From positions 351,384 through 415,383 of the forward strand of contig NZ_KN050828.1 of NCBI RefSeq assembly GCF_000746275.1: a stretch of DNA of 64,000 bases, given 5' to 3'. Positions 48,997-59,424 of the stretch are shown in pieces. Every line of letters starts with the position of its first letter. Within the stretch, counting starts at the first letter, position 1. The notes under the pieces were generated by a model. That model saw only the letters and a list, made by a program, of their open reading frames with translations. It was not told the DNA's origin and did not search any database. Made by a program: the position numbers and the translations under genes. Origin of the DNA: Thermopetrobacter sp. TC1. GTDB lineage: Bacteria; Pseudomonadota; Alphaproteobacteria; Rhizobiales; Aestuariivirgaceae.

Positions 48997-49584
48997 TCAC
49001 AGGGCGCCCTTGGTGGAGGGCACGGCATCGCCCTGCCGCGGATCGTGCGATACGGCCATGCGCAGAGCGCGGGCGAAGGCCTTGAAGCAGGTTTCGGCAA
49101 TGTGGTGGGAATTGCGGCCGTAGAGCGTCTCCACATGCAGGGTGAGCCCGGCGTTTATGGCCAGGGCGTAGAAGAATTCATGCACCAGCTCGGTATCGAA
49201 GGTGCCGATCTTCTCGGTGGGGAAAACCACCTTCCACACCAGCCACGGCCGCCCGGAGACATCGATGACCACACGGGTCAGCGCCTCGTCCAGCGGCACA
49301 TAGGCATGGCCATAGCGGACGATGCCGCGCTTGTCACCGAGCGCCTCGCGCAGGGCCTGGCCGAGAACGATGCCGACATCTTCGGTGGTGTGATGGGCAT
49401 CGATGTGCAGATCGCCCCGGGCGCGAACGCTCAAGTCCATCAGGCCATGGCGGGCGATCTGATCCAGCATGTGATCGAGAAAACCGATGCCGGTGTCAAT
49501 ATCGGCGCGGCCGCTGCCATCAAGATCGATGGACAGCTCAATTTCCGTTTCCCTGGTTTTTCGCGTAACCCGGCCCGTGCGCAT
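48997..49584 (-). CDS. hisB: Imidazoleglycerol-phosphate dehydratase
   Basis: A 195-residue single-function HisB (without the histidinol-phosphatase part found in E. coli). The metal-binding motifs are [55 protein letters not shown] and [18 protein letters not shown]. It is the first gene of the hisB-DUF2628-hisH-hisA-hisF-hisE-coaA run. Confidence 0.97.
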   Translation of the reverse strand: MRTGRVTRKTRETEIELSIDLDGSGRADIDTGIGFLDHMLDQIARHGLMDLSVRARGDLHIDAHHTTEDVGIVLGQALREALGDKRGIVRYGHAYVPLDEALTRVVIDVSGRPWLVWKVVFPTEKIGTFDTELVHEFFYALAINAGLTLHVETLYGRNSHHIAETCFKAFARALRMAVSHDPRQGDAVPSTKGAL

Positions 49585-49727
49585 GAGGCCCTCCGGTCTT
49601 CAAGGGGTTCAGACGTTTCGCATGCCTTTTATCGCATGCCTGTCTTTAGGCCAAATGCAAAAACGCCCCTTTCTTCCCGTTCATTTCCGGAAAAGGCTTT
49701 GAATATTCATCGTCACTGATGAGAAAG

Positions 49728-49763
49728 GACCACCGGCTCGGAGCAACGAACCGGTGGTCTTTT
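49728..49763. terminator. Terminator-like hairpin upstream of hisB
   Basis: A perfect 9-bp stem (GACCACCGG at 49728-49736 with CCGGTGGTC at 49751-49759) and a 14-base loop. T4 follows on the plus strand; only CCUUUCU follows on the minus strand. It separates the recQ-livF unit from the his operon. Confidence 0.55.
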
Positions 49764-50003
49764 GGGCCGGGTTTGGGGGCAGGGGCTGATTGAACCCGGC
49801 CGACGGGGCTTGAGGGTGCGTTCTGATGCGGCAATCATGCCTGCCCAATCTGCCGGACTTTTACATGCCGGATTTGGGCGTTGATACGTTTTAGCCGGCA
49901 TCAGCTCAAAGCCGTCTGACAGGACATGTCAGGGAATTGTCAGGTTCGGCCTGATCCGGCGCCGTGATACCAAGTTGCGCAAAGGCTGACCGGTGAAATC
50001 ACC

Positions 50004-50133
50004 CACACGACACATGAATCGTCATACCGGCGAAAGCCGGTATCTCAAGCCAGTTACTCATGCGTCTGTGGCTCAAGACCCCGGCTTTCGCCGGGGTGAC
50101 GAGAACAATGGCTATTTTGTGTCGTGTTGCGTG
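50004..50133 (+). mobile_element. MITE-like element, copy 3 (decayed, intergenic)
   Basis: About 130 bp closely matching copies 1 and 2 over the two hairpins and the right end (GTGTCGTGTTGCGTG). The left end is about 5 bases shorter (CACACGACAC...). Flanks GAAATCACC (49995-50003) and GAAATCGCC (50134-50142) match at 8 of 9 positions, consistent with an older target duplication. Confidence 0.7.
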
Positions 50134-50229
50134 GAAATCGCCCCGGACCCCGCTCAAGGTCTTGTTCTAATTGGGGTGGTGGGCGCGGGGCGATGGGCGG
50201 TTCATTATGCAGATTGGTGTGATGCCTGC

Positions 50230-51021
50230 TCAGGCCTGACCAAGGCCGAGGTGGCGGTGCTGCAGGCTTTCATCGGCCAGAAGATGCGCAGGCTCTCCCT
50301 GCCAGACGATGCGGCCCTTTTCCATGATCACGAAGAGGTCGCAATAGCCGGCAAGTGCCTGAATGTCATGATCGACAACGAGCAGGGAGAGCCCCTCGCC
50401 TTTCAGCCTGGCGAGCGTGTCATGAATGCGCTGGCGGATGCGGGGGGCTAAGCCTTCCGTGGCCTCGTCGAGAATAAGCAGGCGCGGATGTGTCATCAGG
50501 GCGCGGGCAATGGCGAGCATCTGCTGCTCGCCGCCGGAAAGAAGGGCGCCCGGCGTGTTTCGGCGGCTGGCCAGTTCCGGAAACAGCCTTTCCAGCGTTT
50601 CAGGCGTCCAGCGGCCTGATTCCGCATCGGTGGCGCGGGCGGCCACCAGCAGGTTTTCCCGCACGGTCAGGGTGGGAAAGATCTGCCGCCCTTCCGGGAC
50701 CAGGCCGATGCCGAGACGCGCGCGTTTGTGCGGTTTCATCTCATGGATGGGACGCCCTGCAAACAGGATGGTGCCCCGCATGAGAGGGATGAGGCCGCAG
50801 ACGGCCTTGATCAGGGTGGTCTTGCCCATGCCGTTGCGGCCGATCAGGCCCACGGCGGCAGAAGGGGGCACCTCAAGATCAACCCCGAACAGAACCTGAG
50901 CCTCGCCATAGCCGGCATGCACGTCCTCAAGGCGGAGAACGGGCTCCTGCGCTTGCGCTTGTGTCTGCGCCTTCATGTCCATGGCGGGGGCACCTGACGG
51001 ATCTGCGATTTGCGGGGTCAT
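50230..51021 (-). CDS. Branched-chain amino-acid-type ABC ATPase (LivF-like)
   Basis: A 263-residue ABC ATPase of the LivF subgroup: Walker [10 protein letters not shown], the LivF-typical [20 protein letters not shown], signature [15 protein letters not shown] and Walker [16 protein letters not shown], ending with [23 protein letters not shown]. The other Liv components (LivG, H, M and the binding protein) are not nearby. The start overlaps the recQ stop (ATGA), so it is coupled to recQ, an unrelated function. The substrate is unknown. Confidence 0.88.
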   Translation of the reverse strand: MTPQIADPSGAPAMDMKAQTQAQAQEPVLRLEDVHAGYGEAQVLFGVDLEVPPSAAVGLIGRNGMGKTTLIKAVCGLIPLMRGTILFAGRPIHEMKPHKRARLGIGLVPEGRQIFPTLTVRENLLVAARATDAESGRWTPETLERLFPELASRRNTPGALLSGGEQQMLAIARALMTHPRLLILDEATEGLAPRIRQRIHDTLARLKGEGLSLLVVDHDIQALAGYCDLFVIMEKGRIVWQGEPAHLLADESLQHRHLGLGQA

Positions 51022-52991
51022 GACGGCGTGTCTCTTTCCTCGTTCAGATGCTCTTTTACGAGTGCGAGCAGCTCCCGGCCATAACGGGCCAGCTTGGCAT
51101 CACCAATGCCGCTGACGGTGGCAAGGGCCTGCGCCGTGACGGGTTTGAGCACGGCAATCTCAATGAGGGCGGAATCATGCAAAATGACGTAGGGCGGCTT
51201 GTTCTGCAGGCGCGCCTGCCGTGTGCGCCAGGCGCGCAGACGGTCGAACAGGCGGCGTTCCGCTGCGGTCAGGGCGGCCAGGGGATCATCCGCGCGATCA
51301 TGATCGGCACGGGCGCGGCTTCGGCCCTTGCCTTTAGCCTGCCGGGATGAGGTGTTCGCAACACGCATGAAGAATTTCTCCTCGCCACGCAGGAGCGGGC
51401 GGGCGCGCTCGGTGAGCACGAGGGCGCCATGGCGGGCATCGTCGATATCGGCATGGCCATCGATCACTAGCTGGCGAAACAGCCGTCGCCATTGGGCGGG
51501 CTTGAGCTCGCGGCCGATGCCGAAGGTGCTGACGCGATCATGCCCGGCGCGCAAGACCTTTTCCGTGGTGCGCCCAAGCAGCACATCCACCAGATGCCCC
51601 ACGCCATAGCGCTGCCCGGTGCGATAGATGCAGGAGAGCGCCTTGCGCGCGGGTTCCGTGACATCCTCAATTCGTGGCGGGTTGAGGCAATTGTCACAGC
51701 GGCCGCAGGGTTCTTCCCGCTTCTCGCCGAAATGGGCAAGCAGCACCTGCCGGCGGCAGCGCGGCGTTTCCACATAGGCAAGCAGGGCCTGAAGCTGGGC
51801 GTGCATGATGCGCTTGCGCTCGGCGGAAGCGGGGCTTTCCTCGATGAACCGTCTCTGCAGGGCAACATCCCGGGCGGAAAAGCTCATCCAGGTTTCGGCC
51901 GGCAGGCCGTCACGCCCGGCGCGGCCGGTTTCCTGATAATAGGATTCCAGCGAACGCGGCAGGGAAAGATGGGCGACAAAGCGCACATCCGGCTTGTTCA
52001 CCCCCATGCCGAAGGCGATGGTCGCCACCATGACCAGCCCTTCCTCATGAAGAAACCGGCGCTGGCGCTCCGCGCGCTCTTCAGGCGGCAGACCGGCATG
52101 ATAGGCCAGGGCCGGAATGCCCTTTGCGGCAAGCCAGGCGGCGGTCTCCTCCGTCTGCCGGCGGGAGAGGCAATAGACAATGCCGGCCTTGCCCGCATGC
52201 CGTTCACGGATGAAGCGCAACAGGCCCTGGCGGCCCTTGTCTTCGCTCTCCACCGCATAGTGAATGTTCGGACGATCGAAGGATGCGATGAAGGTGGCCG
52301 CGCCTTCAAGCCGCAGATGCCGGCGGATATCCTCGCGGGTGCGGGCATCGGCGGTGGCGGTCAGGGCGATGCGGGGCACACCGGGAAAGCGCTCGGGCAG
52401 GATGTGCAGCCCGCGATATTCGGGGCGGAAGTCATGCCCCCATTGCGAAACGCAGTGGGCCTCGTCGATGGCGATGAGCGACAGCGGCACCTCGGCCAGC
52501 AAAGCGAGCGTGCGGGGCTGTAACAGGCGTTCTGGCGCGAGATAGAGGATGTCGATGCGGCCTTCGCGCAGGGCCTTCTCGGTGGCGCGCAGGTGATCCG
52601 GCGGCAGGGTGGAATTGAGAAAGGCGGCGGCAACGCCAAGCTCCTTCAGTGCAAGGACCTGATCCTCCATCAGCGCAATCAGCGGAGAAATGACCAGGCC
52701 GGTGCCTTCTCGCACAAGCGCGGGCAGCTGATAACACAGGGACTTGCCGCCGCCGGTGGGCATGAGGGCGAAAACGTCCTTCCCGGAAAGGAGGGCCTGC
52801 ACGATCTCCTCCTGCAGGGGGCGAAAGGTGTCGTGACCAAAGACCGCATGCAGGAGTTCTCTCGCCCGGCTCAAGTTTGCGCACACGCCTTCATGCCTTG
52901 CGGAAGCGGGCGATACCGCCTGTGTGTGCGGGAAAAGAGCGGCATCCGGGCAGGTTATGCTTGATTCGTCGCGCATGATGTGCGGAAACAT
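51018..52991 (-). CDS. recQ: ATP-dependent DNA helicase RecQ
   Basis: A 657-residue 3'-5' helicase of superfamily 2 acting in recombination and fork repair. Motifs: [33 protein letters not shown] (Walker A near 78-84), [21 protein letters not shown] (DEAH), [23 protein letters not shown] and [11 protein letters not shown] zinc-binding Cys cluster ([24 protein letters not shown]), the RQC winged helix and a C-terminal HRDC domain follow. The first 40 residues are an unconserved extension, and no clear SD precedes the first ATG, so the true start may be the ATG at 52976 or later. It is coupled to the livF-like gene. Confidence 0.94.
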   Translation of the reverse strand: MFPHIMRDESSITCPDAALFPHTQAVSPASARHEGVCANLSRARELLHAVFGHDTFRPLQEEIVQALLSGKDVFALMPTGGGKSLCYQLPALVREGTGLVISPLIALMEDQVLALKELGVAAAFLNSTLPPDHLRATEKALREGRIDILYLAPERLLQPRTLALLAEVPLSLIAIDEAHCVSQWGHDFRPEYRGLHILPERFPGVPRIALTATADARTREDIRRHLRLEGAATFIASFDRPNIHYAVESEDKGRQGLLRFIRERHAGKAGIVYCLSRRQTEETAAWLAAKGIPALAYHAGLPPEERAERQRRFLHEEGLVMVATIAFGMGVNKPDVRFVAHLSLPRSLESYYQETGRAGRDGLPAETWMSFSARDVALQRRFIEESPASAERKRIMHAQLQALLAYVETPRCRRQVLLAHFGEKREEPCGRCDNCLNPPRIEDVTEPARKALSCIYRTGQRYGVGHLVDVLLGRTTEKVLRAGHDRVSTFGIGRELKPAQWRRLFRQLVIDGHADIDDARHGALVLTERARPLLRGEEKFFMRVANTSSRQAKGKGRSRARADHDRADDPLAALTAAERRLFDRLRAWRTRQARLQNKPPYVILHDSALIEIAVLKPVTAQALATVSGIGDAKLARYGRELLALVKEHLNEERDTPS

Positions 52992-53032
52992 AAGCGCAAA
53001 GACCGTTCATCAACAACGGGGGTAACATCACG

Positions 53033-53443
53033 ATGCAGGATCTCATCATTTCCATTGCCACGCGCCTGGGGCTGGACGAGGAGATGGCCGAGAAGGCCGT
53101 GGGCATCATCATGTCCTTGGTGCAGCAGAACGCCGATGACGGCGCGGTCAGCCAGTTGTTCGAGCAGTTGCCGGGCGCGTCCGACCTGGCGGAGAAATAC
53201 GCCGACGCCACGGAAGAAGGCGGCGGCCTGATGGGTGCGATCGGCGGCATGCTGGGCGGCGGCATGGGCTCGGCCCTGGGGGCACTCGGCGCGCTGAAGA
53301 ACGTCGGCCTCGATATGGATCAGATCAAGGAACTGGGCACGGAAGTGTTCAATTACGCCCGCGAGAAGGCCGATACGGAGGTTGCGGATACCGTGATCAA
53401 GCAGGTGGCGGAAAACGTGCCGGGGCTTGATCAGCTGCTCTGA
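53033..53443 (+). CDS. DUF2780-like small protein
   Basis: A 136-residue protein with an N-terminal helical part (LIISIATRLGLDEEMAEKAVGIIMSLVQQ), a Gly-rich hinge (GGGLMGAIGGMLGGGMGSALG) and a C-terminal helical part (VADTVIKQVAENVPGLDQLL). The pattern fits DUF2780/VcgC-VcgE-type proteins. No catalytic motif or signal peptide is visible. It is monocistronic, divergent from recQ, and followed by a strong terminator. The function is unknown. Confidence 0.75.
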   Translation: MQDLIISIATRLGLDEEMAEKAVGIIMSLVQQNADDGAVSQLFEQLPGASDLAEKYADATEEGGGLMGAIGGMLGGGMGSALGALGALKNVGLDMDQIKELGTEVFNYAREKADTEVADTVIKQVAENVPGLDQLL

Positions 53444-53510
53444 AACTCCGGGAGCCTTTGTGTATGCGCGCAGTCTTGCGCAGCCAACTTGCACTTAAAA
53501 GCACAGATGA

Positions 53511-53554
53511 AGAGCCCGCATGCCCGAAAGGACGGCCTTGCGGGCTCTTTTTTT
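53511..53554 (+). terminator. Rho-independent terminator after the DUF2780-like gene
   Basis: A perfect 10-bp stem (AGAGCCCGCA at 53511-53520 with TGCGGGCTCT at 53539-53548) followed by a run of seven T. Confidence 0.88.
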
Positions 53555-53713
53555 CTTGCGTTGAGCCCATCGTTCACCGGAAAGGGGCGCATTTGCCGGG
53601 CTTAAAGAGGGAAAGAAGCCGGAACCTCCAATTCGCTTAAGCCCAATGGCCGGTTTCTCCCGCCTTCGCAAGCGACTATCCTTTTTGTGGCGAAAACCGC
53701 AATGGGGACGGAC

Positions 53714-55639
53714 ATGACGGCATCGGATGCGGATTTCCTCACTCGCCTGATCGCGGATTTCCCCTTTCCGCCGGCGACGCGCGAGGAATGGGAGGAAAAG
53801 GCCCGGGAAAGCCTGAAAGGGCGCGATCCCGAAAATCTGGTGCGGCACACGCTGGAGGGGATTGCCATTGCGCCCGTCTATGCCGCCGATGCCGTAACGC
53901 CCCTGCCGCGCATGCCACGGCCGCGGCCGCTGGTGAAGGGGCGGGGCTGGGCCGTGATGCAGCGCATTGATCATCCCGACATCACCGCAGCCAGAACCCA
54001 GGCCGGCACTGAGCGGCGCATGGGCGCGGACGGGCTGGTTCTGGTGCGGGCGGAAAGCCCCTTTTCGCTCGGCTTTGGCCTGACAGAGGAGGGGTTTGAA
54101 GCCCTTCTTGCCGAATGGGATGTGGATCGCTCACCCCTGCGGCTGGATGCAGGTGCGGCCGGCTTTGCCGCCGCGCATGCGGCATTGGACAGGATTGAAG
54201 CTGTGCATGCCGACCCTGGCCTTGTGCGCGCACTGTTGAACGTGGACTGTTTCGGCCCGGCGGCGCTGGCGGGGCAGCGCCCTAAAACGGCGGATCTTGT
54301 GCGGAACGTTAACGCGTTTGTTGAGCGCATGGCCGGGCAGCCCATGGCGGGATGCCTTTTCGTTGCCGATACGCGGGCCTTTCATGCCGCCGGCTGTGGC
54401 GAGGCCCAGGAGCTGGGCCTGGCGCTGGCGATGACCGTGGAACTCTTGCGCCTGGCAGAAAAAGTCGGCCTTGCGCCCGCGCGCATGCTGCCCCTGATTT
54501 CCTGGCTGCTGATTGCCGATGCCGATCAGTTCCTGACCATGGCCAAGCTGCGGGCAGCAAGGCTTTTGCATGCCCGGCTGGCGGAAGTGCTCGATGTTCC
54601 CTTCCGGCCGCTGTTGTTGCAGGCGGAAAGCGCCTGGCGCATGCTGACCCGGCGGGACCCCTGGGTGAATCTCCTGCGCATCACTTCGGCCGCCTTCGCC
54701 GCCGGAACGGCGGGTGCGGATGCCATCACCCTGCTGCCATTCACGGCAGCGCTGGGGCTGGCGGATGAATTCGCCCGGCGCATGGCGCGCAATGCCCAGA
54801 TCATCGCGCTGGAAGAAGCGGGGCTGGACAGGGTGCAGGATCCGGCAGGCGGATCCGCCTGGGTGGAGACAGCCACCCACGCGCTTGCAGAAAAGGCCTG
54901 GGCTTTCTTCACCGAAATCGAAAGTCATGGTGGCTTTCTTGCCGCGCTCAATGCGGGGGTCATTCAGAAGCGCATTGGCGAAATCGCCGAAAAGCGCGCC
55001 CGGGCGATCGCCCGCCGGGATATGCCGATTACGGGGGTGAGCACCTACCCGCTTCTGGATGAGCACATGCCGGACGTTCTCCAAAAGGGAAGCGGCGCAC
55101 TCCATATCGAAGCGGCCTCTTACAGGGAAAGGCCCGGCGAGGAGGCCGATGAGGGCCGCTTCACGCCGCTTGAGCCCCGGCGTCTAGCCGAGCCGTTCGA
55201 GGCCCTGCGCGATGCCGCCGATGCCGCTTTTTCTGAAACGGGCGAGCGCCCGCGCATCTATATCGCCCAGATCGGGCGCATCGCCGCGCACGGGGCCCGG
55301 TCCACCTGGGCGCGCAACCTGCTGGCCGCAGGCGGCATTGCCAGCGCGGAAGGTCCGGCAGAAGACTATGCCCCCGCCATTTCTCCTCTGGTGGTTCTGA
55401 CAGGAAGCGATGATGACTATGCCGAGCAGGCGCCCGCCCTGGCGCGCCTTCTGACAGAACGGGGGGCGGATGCAGTGTTCATCGTGGCGCGGCCGCCGCT
55501 CGATGCGGCCTGGCAGGAGGCGGGCATTGCGCAAGCACTGCATGAAGGCATGGATGTGCTTGCCTTCCTGAATGATGTGCACCGCCGCTTGAACATACCG
55601 GTGCCGGATGCGGATGCAGGCAGAAAGGTGCGGGCATGA
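53714..55639 (+). CDS. mutA: Methylmalonyl-CoA mutase, small (beta) subunit
   Basis: A 641-residue non-catalytic partner of the B12-dependent mutase. It has the mutase barrel ([42 protein letters not shown]) and a B12-like C-terminal domain ([21 protein letters not shown]) in which the cobalamin-ligating DxHxxG is missing, as expected for the small subunit. The start at 53714 is preceded by GGGGACGGAC; earlier in-frame starts exist at 53687 and 53702. The stop overlaps the mutB start (ATGA). With MutB it interconverts methylmalonyl-CoA and succinyl-CoA in propionate or ethylmalonyl-CoA metabolism. Confidence 0.93.
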   Translation: MTASDADFLTRLIADFPFPPATREEWEEKARESLKGRDPENLVRHTLEGIAIAPVYAADAVTPLPRMPRPRPLVKGRGWAVMQRIDHPDITAARTQAGTERRMGADGLVLVRAESPFSLGFGLTEEGFEALLAEWDVDRSPLRLDAGAAGFAAAHAALDRIEAVHADPGLVRALLNVDCFGPAALAGQRPKTADLVRNVNAFVERMAGQPMAGCLFVADTRAFHAAGCGEAQELGLALAMTVELLRLAEKVGLAPARMLPLISWLLIADADQFLTMAKLRAARLLHARLAEVLDVPFRPLLLQAESAWRMLTRRDPWVNLLRITSAAFAAGTAGADAITLLPFTAALGLADEFARRMARNAQIIALEEAGLDRVQDPAGGSAWVETATHALAEKAWAFFTEIESHGGFLAALNAGVIQKRIGEIAEKRARAIARRDMPITGVSTYPLLDEHMPDVLQKGSGALHIEAASYRERPGEEADEGRFTPLEPRRLAEPFEALRDAADAAFSETGERPRIYIAQIGRIAAHGARSTWARNLLAAGGIASAEGPAEDYAPAISPLVVLTGSDDDYAEQAPALARLLTERGADAVFIVARPPLDAAWQEAGIAQALHEGMDVLAFLNDVHRRLNIPVPDADAGRKVRA

Positions 55640-57801
55640 GCAGACTTTCCGATCTCTTCCGGGTCCCCTTCGCCTTACCGGAAGGAATAGGCGAAAAGGC
55701 CCGGCCCGAAGGCGCAACGGACACACCGGAGGGCATTGCCATCCGCGCGCGCTATGATGCAGCGGACAGCGCAAGGCTGCCCTGGCTGCCCGGCTATCCC
55801 GGCCTGGCGCCGTGGCACCGCGGCCCCTACCCCACCATGTACGTTACCCGGCCATGGACCATCCGGCAGTATGCCGGCTTTTCCACGGCCGAGGAATCCA
55901 ACGCCTTCTACCGCCGCAATCTGGCCGCCGGGCAGAAGGGGCTGTCCATCGCCTTCGATCTGCCCACCCATCGCGGCTACGATTCCGATGATCCGCGCGT
56001 GGCGGCGGACGTGGGCATGGCGGGCGTGGCCATCGATTCCATCCTGGACATGCGCACGCTCTTCGATGGCATTCCGCTGGAGAAGATGAGTGTGTCCATG
56101 ACCATGAACGGGGCGGTGCTGCCGGTGATGGCGCTTTACATTGTCGCCGCCGAGGAACAGGGCGTGCCGCATCATGCGCTCACCGGCACCATTCAGAACG
56201 ACATTCTCAAGGAATTCATGGTGCGCAACACCTTCATCTATCCGCCGGAACCCTCCATGCGCATCATTTCCGACATTTTCGCCTACACCGCGCGCGAGAT
56301 GCCGCGGTTCAACTCCATTTCCATTTCCGGCTATCACATGCAGGAGGCGGGCGCCACGGCCGATCTGGAGCTGGCCTATACGCTGGCTGACGGGCTGGAA
56401 TACGTGCGTGCCGGCATCCATGCCGGGCTGGATGTGGACAGTTTCGCGCCGCGGCTTTCCTTCTTCTTTGCCATTGGCATGAACGTGGCCATGGAGATCG
56501 CCAAGCTGAGGGCGGCGCGGCTGTTGTGGGCCTATCTGATGAAGACGCACTTCGCGCCGAAGAAGGAGCGCTCGCTTGTCTTGCGCACGCATTGTCAGAC
56601 CTCGGGCTGGTCGCTGACCTCGCGCGATGTCTTCAACAACGTCATCCGCACCGCGCTTGAGGCAACGGCCGCCGTGCATGGGCATACGCAATCCCTGCAC
56701 ACCAACGCGCTGGACGAGGCGCTGGCCCTGCCCACGGACTTTTCCGCCCGCATCGCCCGCAATACCCAGATCTTCCTGCAGGAAGAGGCGGGGGTTCTGC
56801 AGCCGGCGGATCCCTGGGGCGGCAGTTATTACATCGAGCGGCTCACGGCCGATCTGGCGGCGCGGGCGCTGCGGCACATCGAGGACGTGGAGGCCATGGG
56901 CGGCATGGCCAGGGCCATCGCCGAGGGCATCCCCAAACAGCGCATCGAGGAGGCCGCCGCCCGCACCCAGGCCCGCATCGATACCGGCCAGCAGACCATT
57001 GTCGGCGTCAATCGCTATCAGGTGGAAGGCGAGCCCGAGATCGACATTCTCAAGGTGGACAACGCCGCGGTGCGCGCCCGCCAGATCGAGAAACTGAAGA
57101 AACTGCGGGCGGAACGGGATGAGGAAAGGGTGCATGCCGCGCTTCATGCGCTCACGCGCATGGCGGAAACGGGCGAGGGCAACCTGCTGGAGGGTGCGGT
57201 TGAGGCTGCCCGCGCGCATGCCACTGTCGGCGAGATCACCCAGGCGCTGGAAAAGGTCTGGGGCCGGCATGAGCCGCCGATCAGGGTGCTGACCGGAATT
57301 TATGCCGAGGAAGCGGGGCGTGAGCAGCCGGAGATGCTGGCCACGCAGGAGAAGGTGCGGGCCTTTGCCGAATGGGAAGGGCGGCCGCCGCGCATTCTCG
57401 TGGCCAAGGTGGGGCAGGACGGGCACGACCGCGGGCAGAAGGTGGTGGCCTCCGCCCTGTCGGATCTCGGTTTTGAGGCCATCGCCGGGCCGCTGTTTGC
57501 CACGCCGGAAGAGGTGGCGGATCTGGCGGTGAAGGAGAATGTGGATATCGTTGGTGTCTCCACCCTGGCGGCCGGGCATCTGACGCTGGTGCCCGCCCTG
57601 CGCAAGGCCCTGGATGAACGCGGGCGAAAGGATGTGCTCATCGTGGTGGGCGGTGTCATTCCGCCGCAGGATTTCGAGGCCCTGAAGAAAGCGGGAGCCG
57701 TGGCCATCTTTCCGCCCGGCACGCGCATTCCGGAAGCGGCCGCCGAGCTGGTGGAAGCGCTCAACCGCGCCCGCGGCTATGCCCAGCCGCCGGTGATATA
57801 A
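55636..57801 (+). CDS. mutB: Methylmalonyl-CoA mutase, large (alpha) subunit
   Basis: A 721-residue catalytic subunit. The barrel shows [71 protein letters not shown] and [26 protein letters not shown]. The C-terminal B12 domain has [16 protein letters not shown] with the ligating histidine of DxHxxG, then [10 protein letters not shown] and VGGVIPPQD. The length is typical. It is coupled to mutA by a 4-base overlap. Confidence 0.97.
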   Translation: MSRLSDLFRVPFALPEGIGEKARPEGATDTPEGIAIRARYDAADSARLPWLPGYPGLAPWHRGPYPTMYVTRPWTIRQYAGFSTAEESNAFYRRNLAAGQKGLSIAFDLPTHRGYDSDDPRVAADVGMAGVAIDSILDMRTLFDGIPLEKMSVSMTMNGAVLPVMALYIVAAEEQGVPHHALTGTIQNDILKEFMVRNTFIYPPEPSMRIISDIFAYTAREMPRFNSISISGYHMQEAGATADLELAYTLADGLEYVRAGIHAGLDVDSFAPRLSFFFAIGMNVAMEIAKLRAARLLWAYLMKTHFAPKKERSLVLRTHCQTSGWSLTSRDVFNNVIRTALEATAAVHGHTQSLHTNALDEALALPTDFSARIARNTQIFLQEEAGVLQPADPWGGSYYIERLTADLAARALRHIEDVEAMGGMARAIAEGIPKQRIEEAAARTQARIDTGQQTIVGVNRYQVEGEPEIDILKVDNAAVRARQIEKLKKLRAERDEERVHAALHALTRMAETGEGNLLEGAVEAARAHATVGEITQALEKVWGRHEPPIRVLTGIYAEEAGREQPEMLATQEKVRAFAEWEGRPPRILVAKVGQDGHDRGQKVVASALSDLGFEAIAGPLFATPEEVADLAVKENVDIVGVSTLAAGHLTLVPALRKALDERGRKDVLIVVGGVIPPQDFEALKKAGAVAIFPPGTRIPEAAAELVEALNRARGYAQPPVI

Positions 57802-57835
57802 ACAGGCCGGAGCAGGTTTGCCTTCGATGCCGCTT

Positions 57836-57873
57836 CCCGCTGCCGATGAGAAATTTGCTGAAGCGGCAGCGGG
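57836..57873. terminator. Weak stem-loop between convergent mutB and HTH-RibBX genes
   Basis: A 10-bp perfect stem (CCCGCTGCCG at 57836-57845 with 57864-57873) and an 18-base loop, located between two convergent stop codons. No U tract follows on either strand, so a bidirectional terminator role is only suggested by position. Confidence 0.35.
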
Positions 57874-57884
57874 GCTTGAGACGC

Positions 57885-59201
57885 TCACATCATGATGGTT
57901 TCCACGATCTCGATGCCGAAGCCGGAAAGGCCCACGTAATGCCGTTCGGACGAGGCGAGCAGGCGGATGCGCTTGGCACCGAGATCACGCAGGATCTGGG
58001 CGCCCAAGCCGACATCGCGCCAGGCCTTCTCGCGGGCGCGGGCGCTTTCCGTATCCTCGCCCGAAACCTGTCCGCCCAGCGGGGCGGCGGGAACGCCGGT
58101 TGCGCCTTCGCGAAGATAGACAAGAACGCCACCGCCCTCCTTGCGGAAACGGGCAAAGACCTTCTCCAGCGTATCGCGGGAGCCAAAGACATCCTCCAGC
58201 ACATTCTCGCGATGCAGGCGCACGAGAACCGCTTCGTCCGGCGTTACCGGCCTGTCTCCCACAACGAGAGCCAGGTGCTGCACCGGATCGAAGGGCGTGG
58301 CATAGGCGATGGCCCGGGCCGGCCCGGCGGGTGTTTCCAGCTCGAAGCTTTCCAGACGCTCCACCAGACGCTCGCGCGTGCGACGCCAGGCAATGAGATC
58401 GGCCACCGAGATGATCTTCAGCCCGTGTTCGCGGGCGAAGGCCAGCACTTCCGCACCGCGCTTTACCGTGCCGTCATCGTTGACGAGCTCGGAGATGACG
58501 CCCACGGGCGGCAAGTCGGCCAGCCGGCAGAGATCCACCGCCGCCTCCGTGTGGCCGGAGCGGATGAGCACGCCGCCCTTGCGCGCCACCAGAGGAAAGA
58601 CGTGTCCGGGCCGGACGAAATCCTCCGCCGTGGATTCCGGATCGGCAAGCGCGCGCACGGTGTTGGTGCGTTCCGCGGCGGAGATGCCCGTGGTCAGGCC
58701 CTTGCGATAGTCCACGGATACGGTGAAGGCGGTGGATAGTGGCGCGTCATTGGTGGCGACCATGGGATCGAGATGCAGCCGGCGCGCATCTTCCTCGGTC
58801 ATGGGCGCACAGATGATGCCGGAGGTATGGCGGATCATGAAGGCCATCTGCTCCGGCGTGATCAGGCTGGCAGCGGCGATGAGATCGCCTTCGTTTTCGC
58901 GATCATCGTCATCAACGACCACCACCATCTGCCCTTCACGCAGGGCCTGCACCGCCTCGTCCACGGTATCAAGTTCGCTGTTCTGTTTCGGATTCATGCC
59001 TGTCAGTCCTTCCGGGGCGAAATCGGCCGGGGTGACGGCCCCCTTGGTGAGGCTCTCGATCTTCAGCGCCAGTTCGAGAGAGGGCACATCTCCCGCAATC
59101 AGCTGCGAGATGCGCCCCTGACTGACGCCCAGTCGCCCGGCCAGCGCGGCCTGGGTCATGCCGCTCTTTTTCAGCCACGCCTGCAGTTTCATGCGCGGCA
59201 T
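57885..59201 (-). CDS. HTH-RibB-RibX fusion (3,4-dihydroxy-2-butanone-4-phosphate synthase)
   Basis: A 438-residue protein in three parts. Residues 1-62 are a Cro/C1-like HTH ([41 protein letters not shown]). Residues about 75-275 are DHBP synthase (RibB) with [12 protein letters not shown] (97-108), [31 protein letters not shown] and [11 protein letters not shown], all active-site regions. Residues about 285-438 align with GTP cyclohydrolase II but lack the zinc cysteines: the usual SECxTGD...CDCG region reads [18 protein letters not shown]. Such a degenerate tail is known as RibX in alphaproteobacterial RibBX proteins. It therefore makes the four-carbon riboflavin precursor; cyclohydrolase activity is not expected. 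The HTH suggests DNA binding or autoregulation. Confidence 0.9.
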   Translation of the reverse strand: MPRMKLQAWLKKSGMTQAALAGRLGVSQGRISQLIAGDVPSLELALKIESLTKGAVTPADFAPEGLTGMNPKQNSELDTVDEAVQALREGQMVVVVDDDDRENEGDLIAAASLITPEQMAFMIRHTSGIICAPMTEEDARRLHLDPMVATNDAPLSTAFTVSVDYRKGLTTGISAAERTNTVRALADPESTAEDFVRPGHVFPLVARKGGVLIRSGHTEAAVDLCRLADLPPVGVISELVNDDGTVKRGAEVLAFAREHGLKIISVADLIAWRRTRERLVERLESFELETPAGPARAIAYATPFDPVQHLALVVGDRPVTPDEAVLVRLHRENVLEDVFGSRDTLEKVFARFRKEGGGVLVYLREGATGVPAAPLGGQVSGEDTESARAREKAWRDVGLGAQILRDLGAKRIRLLASSERHYVGLSGFGIEIVETIMM

Positions 59202-59216
59202 ATTAGCAGAGCTAAT
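59202..59216. promoter_or_regulatory. Perfect palindrome abutting the HTH-RibBX start codon
   Basis: ATTAGC-AGA-GCTAAT: a perfect 6-3-6 inverted repeat that ends at the base next to the ATG (59199-59201) on the minus strand. It occupies the place of a Shine-Dalgarno, and none is seen, so translation may be near-leaderless. Size and symmetry suit a Cro-type HTH operator. Binding by the fused HTH domain is inference. Confidence 0.5.
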
Positions 59217-59424
59217 AATGAGGTCGAGTCGTTTTTGCGCAGCGTGGCATTAACCCGATGTGAACCATGGTTGAGAAAAAGTGAAGGAAATGGCGCCAAT
59301 CTTTCTTCAGCTTTCCATGATGCTGCCACAGGAAAAGGCAAGGATGGGCGCTCATGATAAGGCATGATTCATATCAGGTGCTGCTGCGACATTCGGGAAC
59401 ATGAGCCGGAAAGAGGAGACTTTC

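Larger units (their letters stand above)
49585..50229. other. Long intergenic region between hisB and livF
   Basis: About 645 bases without a convincing gene. It holds the upstream region of hisB, a terminator-like hairpin at 49728-49763 and a decayed copy of the MITE-like element at 50004-50133. Short open frames here have no recognisable protein features. Confidence 0.55.

Noticed and set aside
27510-50133. Dispersed repeats considered as a CRISPR array
   Set aside because: The three copies are 500 bp to 22 kb apart, are not separated by regular spacers, and no cas gene is present. Target duplications and inverted ends show transposition instead.
49993-50451. Open frame on the plus strand running from the intergenic region into the livF region
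   Set aside because: It begins inside the decayed MITE-like copy and continues antisense to livF. No protein family features are present.
57885-58350. Bifunctional RibBA (active GTP cyclohydrolase II)
   Set aside because: The zinc-binding cysteines are absent, so only the DHBP synthase half can be supported.
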